The position numbers and the translations under genes are program-made. Below the pieces are notes generated by a model, which saw nothing but the letters and a program-made list of their open reading frames with translations, did no database searches and was not told the DNA's origin. Below are positions 58,394-64,000 of a DNA stretch of 64,000 nt, in pieces (within the stretch, counting starts at the first letter, position 1; the number at the start of each line of letters is the position of its first letter). The DNA lies in contig CM059583.1 of assembly GCA_030407085.1 (NCBI GenBank), forward strand, positions 24,960,001 to 25,024,000, given 5' to 3'. Source of the stretch: Trichopria drosophilae (lineage: Eukaryota; Arthropoda; Insecta; Hymenoptera; Diapriidae).

Positions 58394-59603
58394 AATTGAG
58401 CACCTGGATGCTAAAACCGGGCGCGCTCTGAAGGGGAAAAGTCCGGGCGCGTGAGACAAATCGGCCGAATTTATTCAATGAATTCCGTTGACTTCAACTC
58501 GCGATGTTTCGGAGAAAAATGCATTAAAAAATCTGAAATTTTCAGGGTATATTTACAATGCATTACCGAAACTGGTAGACAAATATAAAGTAATAAAATG
58601 TTAACCAAATTGTTAATAATAATTTATAAAGTTTACGTTAATATTTAATGCGAAAAAGTGTGTTAATGGACAAAAAGTGTCTAGGGAAGTATAGAGTTGA
58701 ATAAACTTCCAGTGAGATATTTGTTCCTTAGTGTTTCAAGAAGTTCTGTAGAAAATTTCAGACCAATCGGTTGTAAATTGGTTAAAATACAGATTATTTA
58801 ATAAAGCGCACGGCGCCGTCAACGGCTGGTTTCCGCCAACTAAATTACATAGCGGCTCCTCCTTACCCCTTCTATTTTCTCAGAGTTAATTTTATGAATA
58901 TATTTGTTTTATTTCATCACCACATCAATAATAAATCATATTAATAGTATTTAAAAAATGGAAGTACTAAAAACGTTACATAAAATGAAAAAATGCATTA
59001 TTTTACTTTTTATATAAACACATTTTACAAGTTAAATTTTGTTAGATATTATTAATATGATTTATCATTAAAGTAGTAATGAAATAAAATAAAAATATTC
59101 ATAAAATTATCTCTGAGGAAGTAGAAGGGGTAAGGAGGAGCCGCTATGTAATTTAGCTGACGGAAACCAGCCGTTGACGGCGCCGTGCGCTTTATTAAAT
59201 AATCTGTATTTTAACCAATTTACAACCGATTGGTCTGAAATTTTCCAGAAAACTTCCTGAAACACTAAGGAACAAATGTCTCACTGGAAGTTTATTCAAC
59301 TCTAAACTTCCCTAGACACTTTTTGTCCATTAACACACTTTTTCGCATTAAATATTAACGTAAACTTTATAAATTATTATTAACAATTTGGTTAACATTT
59401 TATTACTTTATATTTGTCTACCAGTTTCGGTAATGCATTGTGAATATACTCTGAAAATTTCAGATTTTTTAATGCATTTTTCTCCGAAACATCGCGAGTT
59501 GAAGTCAACGGAATTCATTGAATAAATTCGGCCGATTTGTCTCACGCGCCCGGACTTTTCCCCTTCAGAGCGCGCCCGGTTTTAGCATCCAGGTGCTCAA
59601 TTT
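58394..59603. mobile_element. 1.2-kb near-perfect palindrome
   Basis: Arms of about 600 bp are inverted copies from AATTGAGCACCTGGATGC (58394) to GCATCCAGGTGCTCAATT (ends about 59602). Within the arms GCGCACGGCGCCGTCAACGG and GGAGCCGCTATGTAATTTAG can be found in both orientations. The arms differ by scattered substitutions and small indels, so they are old and not a simple assembly fold-over. The centre is near 59000, with little or no loop. There is no open frame of note. It may be a giant foldback transposon or an inverted duplication. Confidence 0.85.
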
Positions 59604-60190
59604 TTGTTCGGTACTTATAAATTTAAAAATCTGACGATGGTAAATTGCGTAAACGATTTTTATAATTGGACATCATGTCAGGATCTATGGGAAGTCGCGA
59701 TACGCCCATACAAGATGCTTATTGTTTTGTCCGATCCAGGACCTGTCGAATTTGCATACGACCCTGCGGAATCACCGTATAGCCCACACGCACACGCATC
59801 ACTGGGTGTACGTGCTTTCCTAGAATCGAGGGAAGAATGTCTTTTTCTGACAGGGGAATGATGAATTCCCTCGGGTGGATCACGTGCCCAAGCAGGCGCC
59901 GAAAGATTTTTCTTATATGCATTATAGGAAATCCACAAAAGCATTCGCAATTTCATGTAGGCAATTTGCTACGACGAATAATGTGTCCAATCGTCCTATT
60001 CTTCTCCTTTGGGCGTTTATCGCTATCAAATGGCCGGCAAATTAAATTGCAGTTCGACGTTTTTTCCATGCCAATTAATAGTTCCTTATTGTTTCTTAAT
60101 TAGTCAAAAACTAAGGAAGGAGTGGATAGTTTTTCACTAATTGGGTTTACAACAAAAAAATTTACAGACTTCATTCAGCGAAAGTTTCTG
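59604..60190. other. Balanced-composition intergenic DNA, unassigned
   Basis: Less AT-rich than its surroundings, with open frames on both strands (85 and 92 codons) that share no recognisable domain. It lies between the giant palindrome and a MITE fragment. Confidence 0.25.
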
Positions 60191-60204
60191 AACATGCTGA
60201 GAAC

Positions 60205-60422
60205 ATGAAATGATTTTCGGAAATAAGTGATTTTTATTTATTTCCGAAAATTCTCGGTCACTTCTCAATTAATTTCTTTGGTATTTTTTAGGAAAGCGTC
60301 TTAAGTAATTACAATTACCTCTATAGAGCCCGAATTTTGAAAATTTGATTCAGTCATCTTTAATTTACTATTTTTAATGCAATTTCCTACCTTATCGGCG
60401 GACCACTTTAGGACCCCCTTAA
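60205..60422. mobile_element. TTAA MITE, copy lacking its left end
   Basis: TTTCCGAAAATTCTCGG, TTCTCAATTAATTTCTTTGG and ATTTGATTCAGTCATCTTTA match the family. The right end is CCTACCTTATCGGCGGACC, ACTTTAGGACCCCC and TTAA (60419-60422). It is a separate copy from 58057-58352 because both contain the central TTCTCAATGAATTTC-type block. Confidence 0.65.
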
Positions 60423-60605
60423 CCAGTTAATATCCGGATTTCTAAATTTAGGTATCTTATTTAAAAAACCTACATCAAAATTTAGCCATCTAACTAAAAA
60501 AATTAAATCCGACAACTTAAAATTGACTATGACACAAAAAATCGAATATTTTTTAATTATTTAATCAATTTTATTCTCATCAAACAATATGGCTTCTATT
60601 GAAAA

Positions 60606-60740
60606 CATTCAAAATGGACGGATAAATGTCATCGAATATTTAATACTTTATTTCGATGTTTTGGAGACCACTTTTAACGAACTGATTTGTAAAAATAGAA
60701 ATTCAAAATGGCGATTCCAATATGGATAATAAACGAGATA
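60606..60740. repeat. ATTCAAAATGGCG repeat, second location
   Basis: ATTCAAAATGGACGG at 60606 and ATTCAAAATGGCGATTCCAA at 60700 (period about 94 bp) resemble the units at 19 and 141 in this window. Confidence 0.5.
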
Positions 60741-60857
60741 GAAATAACAAACAAGAATTTTCATATTATCATAAAAAATCGGAGAGTTTCTTGTCCTTAA
60801 ATGGTATAGTATATTTTATATTTTATTACGTGTACATCGTCAAAAAAATAGTTTTAG

Positions 60858-61095
60858 TGCAGTAAAACCTCGTTTATTCGACATCTCTCTCCCTCTCTTT
60901 GACCTCGCTAGTTCGACATTGCTATAACCACCTCCACTATGACGTCACACGAACATCATTCGCGCATTTCTCTGTACGAGTATGCGCGTACGACGTGGGG
61001 GAAACATGGGAGGGGAAGGAAGGCTCCGCCCACTGTCCAACAAGCGAGGTTATTGAATAAGCGCAGAGTCGAGTTACAGAGGTCTTACCATATTA
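60858..61095. mobile_element. Probable pogo-type MITE
   Basis: The left end CAGTAAAACCTCGTTTATTC GAC is inverted at the right as GTCGAGTTACAGAGGTCTTAC. CAGT..AACCTCG is typical of pogo/Tigger terminal repeats. The interior is unusually GC-rich (CGTACGACGTGGGGGAAAC). There is no transposase frame. Right boundary and target duplication are uncertain. Confidence 0.5.
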
Positions 61096-61114
61096 AAACT
61101 ATTTTTACCAATTC

Positions 61115-61393
61115 TCATGTCAGAATTGTACTAAAAAATACTCCCGCAATAAAAATAAATATATAAATACATAAAAATAGAAAATTTACACCGTATTCGT
61201 TTTTATAACAATAAAAAGTTAAAAAAATGAGATACAGTTTTAGATAATCGGTCGTTAAAAGATATAGCCCAAAATGCTCGATCACCTTTCTAATTTGATC
61301 GTTAAGATGCCGATCCATCAGTAAATTACGCAATTCAGGAGTCGTTTGAGGGTAAGGTCGGCGTTTCATCTTGACAAATAAAACGACACGCAC
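61115..61393 (-). other. Unidentified open frame near the pogo-type MITE
   Basis: A 92-codon minus-strand frame whose first half has mixed composition (KMKRRPYPQTTPELRNLL, DRHLNDQIRKVIEHFG) and whose second half becomes hydrophobic and AT-driven. No domain recognised. A possible exon only. Confidence 0.2.
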
Positions 61394-61736
61394 TGTGTAA
61401 ATATTACTGAATCGCTGTTTTTGTTTTCGGGCCTTCGATAATACGGCAATTGTATTTTACGACACAAAGGTGTCGCATAAATCGTGCCCGTGTAGCGCAC
61501 AGCCATTGTCCTTTTTGTTGTTTTTTTTTTTAACGCCTTCGTTCCGCTCGTTTTCGCACGCGCGTTAAAAAGGTCGCAAAAACAAAAATAAAATTTATAC
61601 ATAGACATATATAATGTACTTATGTGCGTGTTAAATACCTGATCCATAATGAACGTCGTTGTGCTGTTCCTTCGAGTTACGCCTATTGTGACGATCCTGT
61701 TAGTGATTGCATTGACCGCTCAATCCGGCCTGTGTG

Positions 61737-61764
61737 TATGTGTATATATATATATATATATATT
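61737..61764. repeat. (TA)n microsatellite
   Basis: GTGTATGTGTA then about ten TA units, inside a frame that begins with a signal-peptide-like stretch at 61649. The microsatellite argues against that frame being a real protein. Confidence 0.85.
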
Positions 61765-62274
61765 TAAGCCGCGAATGCGTTTGCTGGGAAGCTTTCAACA
61801 GGGCAAATTTTACTGCGTTAAAACGTTTCTTCCTGATTCAATGTTCCTCGTCATTTCTGCAATGCGATTAACGTTGCTATACGGAAAATGCGATTGGCAC
61901 TAGTTTTTTTTTTCGTTTCTGGGATTTTCGTTTTCGTCCGAAGCGAATCGATGATACCGAGACTTTTGGCTCGTCCCCTTAATATATTCCCTGTACGTCT
62001 ACGGTGAAATAAAAAAGAGAATTTCGTTTATATGCTAGTCGCCTATGTTTCACGTAATTTTCAGGTATAACGTACAATATTCTCTTGAAATTCTATGATT
62101 AATTCAAACAGGGAAACAAAATAATTCAATAAAAATTTGGCGATGTTGAAAATGTGAGAAAAATTCATTCATTAATGTTTAGTTAATCTTATAAAATTTA
62201 TTATTCTAAAAATAAATAAGAATCGGTCAAATAAAATAAAATTAAATGTAATTCTCTAAAATTATTTATTGGTT

Positions 62275-62350
62275 AAGTCTGGAAAGCGCTTAGTATCTCA
62301 GCGTTGTGTCTTCGCGCGTTCGATTCCCCCATCGGGTCAAGATTTTTTAT
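62275..62350 (+). repeat. tRNA-like SINE fragment
   Basis: TTGGTTAAGTCTGGAAAGCG resembles an A-box region and GCGTTCGATTCCCCCATC a B-box, followed by a T run. No cloverleaf can be completed. It is comparable to the sequence at 20225-20320. Confidence 0.35.
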
Positions 62351-62404
62351 TATTTTTATTCTCGTCATTTTGCAAATAATTTTTTTACGATTGACAAAAA
62401 GTAT

Positions 62405-62515
62405 TTTTCTTCACACCGGGAGGAAAGCACCAACTTTCCTCCCGCAAGCGGAAGGAAAGATGCCGCTTATCCTCCCGCTGTGAAGAAATAGTATTTTGCG
62501 CTCAGAGTGTGAGAA
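62405..62515. repeat. Hairpin-rich block with inverted CTGAGCGCAAAA motif
   Basis: CTTCACACCGGGAGGA pairs with TCCTCCCGCTGTGAAG, enclosing GAAAG...CTTTC and a GCGGAAGG/TGCCGC segment. It is followed by TTTTGCGCTCAGAGTGTGA (62494-62512), the inverse of the word repeated at 55672-55970. Confidence 0.6.
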
Positions 62516-62519
62516 AGTT

Positions 62520-63800
62520 CTTTTGAACTGTGAACAATTTTCCGAACTTGCCAGTGACTATTCTATTCCACATAAATTTCTAATCTGTTAATAACACAAA
62601 CATGAATTGATCATTATATCCCGATTTTTCTCAAATCCTCAATATCTGAACAATTTTGGTATTTTTATGGAATTATTTTGTTCCCTGAAGATCCGTAAAA
62701 TGCAGGGATGATAACTATATTTTTTTTTCGCTAAAAAAACGTTAAATCCAAGAACGTTTTTGCATTGATATTGGCAAATTCTTATGTTATTACAAAAAAT
62801 TTGTAATTCTAATTAATTTCTACTGTACGTCATCAATTCATTAATTGTAGTATTTATTTATAATTAAATTCTGCAATAACTTTATCCAAAACAAGTTTAC
62901 ATTAAAATAGTGTTCATTTACATTTACTAAGAAAAGTAGAAGAAAATAGATTTCGATATTAAAAATAAAGTAAATTTTGAGAGAATAGGTTGTACATGTG
63001 TTTAAGCATTCCAAGGAAATATTTTACTTAATAATTTGTAAAATACTTAAAATTCCTTCCGTTATTACAACATTTTCCAAAATATAACGTAAATGCGACC
63101 TCTATACTAATGTGCGTTATATAGAAATGCAATGTTGACATTTTTTGCGTTGTAAGATATACGACATGGAAATCAGTTTCTATTACGGGAGCAATGGAGT
63201 GCTGCGAGTGCCGACATCACTCCTAACGGCGCACGAGGTAACTACTTCGCAATCTAATATTGTAACCTGTGAAAATAGTAATGTTACTCAGAATATACTA
63301 TATAAGACTTGTTTTTACACTAATTCTTGTACAATCCATTTCTCTCCGTGTATGCAAATAAAGTTGAAATTTATTATTTAAATATTTACTTGAATTTAAC
63401 GTTTTTTTTTAATAATTATAAAGTAACGCGGTTCAATTTTGGGTAATACTCTTATTTAAAATAAACCCACTGTATTACGTGAAATTATAATACACTGGGT
63501 TTATTACGTAAAAACACGACCATATAGCTCCGAATAAATTCAATTAAAAAAAATAAATACTACAAAAATTTGCCAACACGACAAAATTATATTTTTAGTA
63601 ATTTTTACTTTATTTTTATACGTGAGGATACTTTTTGTCCAAATTGTAGGATTTTGTATCACATATATCCGTTTCACATCATTAATGGTTGACCTGCTCG
63701 TTAAGAAGTATGAAAATGAAGGACACACATTTACCGACCGTAGATAAAGTAATTTCCTAAATTGCGAAATAAATTTGTTTTTCTATTTTTTATTCGAGTA
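62520..63800. other. Intergenic or intronic DNA, nothing recognised
   Basis: AT-rich with short inverted words (AAACCCACTGTATTACGT / ACACTGGGTTTATTACGT near 63470-63510). Small open frames are not supported by any motif. Confidence 0.35.
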
Positions 63801-63805
63801 CTTAC

Positions 63806-64000
63806 GCTTTTAGATATAAAATAATAGACTCTAATACATTACTAGTAATTTCATCAACAAAATAACAAAAGTTTGAAATACTGTAATATAACTCAGTCGA
63901 TAAAATCATTTTCCAATCCTTAAATGCGTTACGTAAAACTGTTTCCAGATAGACAACAGCAATACTAACATTTTTAGAAACACAATCACGCACCCACATT
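63806..64000 (-). CDS. Candidate exon of an unidentified minus-strand gene, partial
   Basis: The minus strand is open from the window edge for about 64 codons with a protein-like mix (WVRDCVSKNVSIAVVYLE, LRNAFKDWKMILSTELYY, FVDEITSNVLESIILYLK). The frame ends exactly where a strong donor occurs: AAAAGC|GTAAGTACT (GT at 63805-63804), with the stop TAA lying inside the donor. That coincidence is what makes it look like an internal exon ending in phase 2. The upstream part lies beyond the window and no matching next exon was found to the left. The helical, leucine-rich character would fit a repeat-helix protein, but I cannot name a family. Confidence 0.4.

Noticed and set aside
58394..59603. Palindrome as pure assembly artefact
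   Set aside because: The arms carry many independent substitutions and small indels, which a mirrored assembly error would not show; still worth confirming with long reads.
61649..61903. Frame starting with a signal-peptide-like stretch
   Set aside because: It runs through a (TA)n microsatellite and has no mature domain; the hydrophobic start is probably chance.
1..64000. CRISPR array, bacterial operon, rRNA gene or novel defence system
   Set aside because: No regularly spaced identical direct repeats, no prokaryotic gene organisation and no rRNA-like sequence; the window is eukaryotic.

Overview
The window looks like a stretch of an insect nuclear genome. It is very AT-rich, with GC-rich promoter-like islands, long introns, GT..AG splice sites, short TTAGG/CCTAA-like runs and many small inverted-repeat transposons. 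The style of the two recognisable genes would fit Hymenoptera or another holometabolous insect, but the sequence alone does not fix the order. There are no bacterial operons, rRNA genes or CRISPR arrays.

Two host genes can be read with confidence. (1) On the plus strand, 3849-4382 is the last coding exon of an ALKBH8-type tRNA wobble-uridine methyltransferase; the rest of that gene lies off the left edge. (2) On the minus strand, a complete Dsp1/HMGB gene (dorsal switch protein 1) spans 42301 down to 6945. It has five coding exons (41678-42301, 18816-19040, 10750-10916, 10269-10443, 6945-7052) joined by consensus splice sites and encodes 432 aa: a poly-Q/poly-A N-terminus, HMG boxes A and B and an acidic tail. 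The two genes converge, so 4383-6944 holds both 3' UTRs. A third, unidentified minus-strand gene may begin to show at the right edge (63806-64000), where an open frame ends in a GTAAGT donor.

Layout. 1-3693: noncoding DNA and a rearranged Penelope-like retroelement with head-to-head inverted 3' arms. 3849-7052: the convergent gene ends. 7053-41677: Dsp1 introns filled with foldback/MITE elements, tandem repeats, a LINE tail, tRNA-like fragments and a few GC-richer islands that could be enhancers or alternative promoters. 41678-44560: Dsp1 first coding exon and its CpG-rich promoter/5' UTR. 44560-63800: intergenic DNA with a decayed piggyBac transposase, TTAA-flanked MITEs, an 813-bp foldback, a 1.2-kb near-perfect palindrome and two more GC/GA-rich islands.

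Points most worth a second look: the Dsp1 architecture, which would allow short HMGB isoforms from internal promoters; a strongly structured GC-rich hairpin inside the 306-bp Dsp1 intron 3; a symmetric pair of POU octamer sites and a CTCF-like site in the introns; the Penelope-like element with a palindromic junction; the 1.2-kb palindrome; and a clustered short-motif family (GGGAGCAAAAT / CTCTGAGCGCAAAA) that matches no familiar repeat class. I found no convincing new defence or metabolic system; the novelty is in repeats and regulatory architecture.
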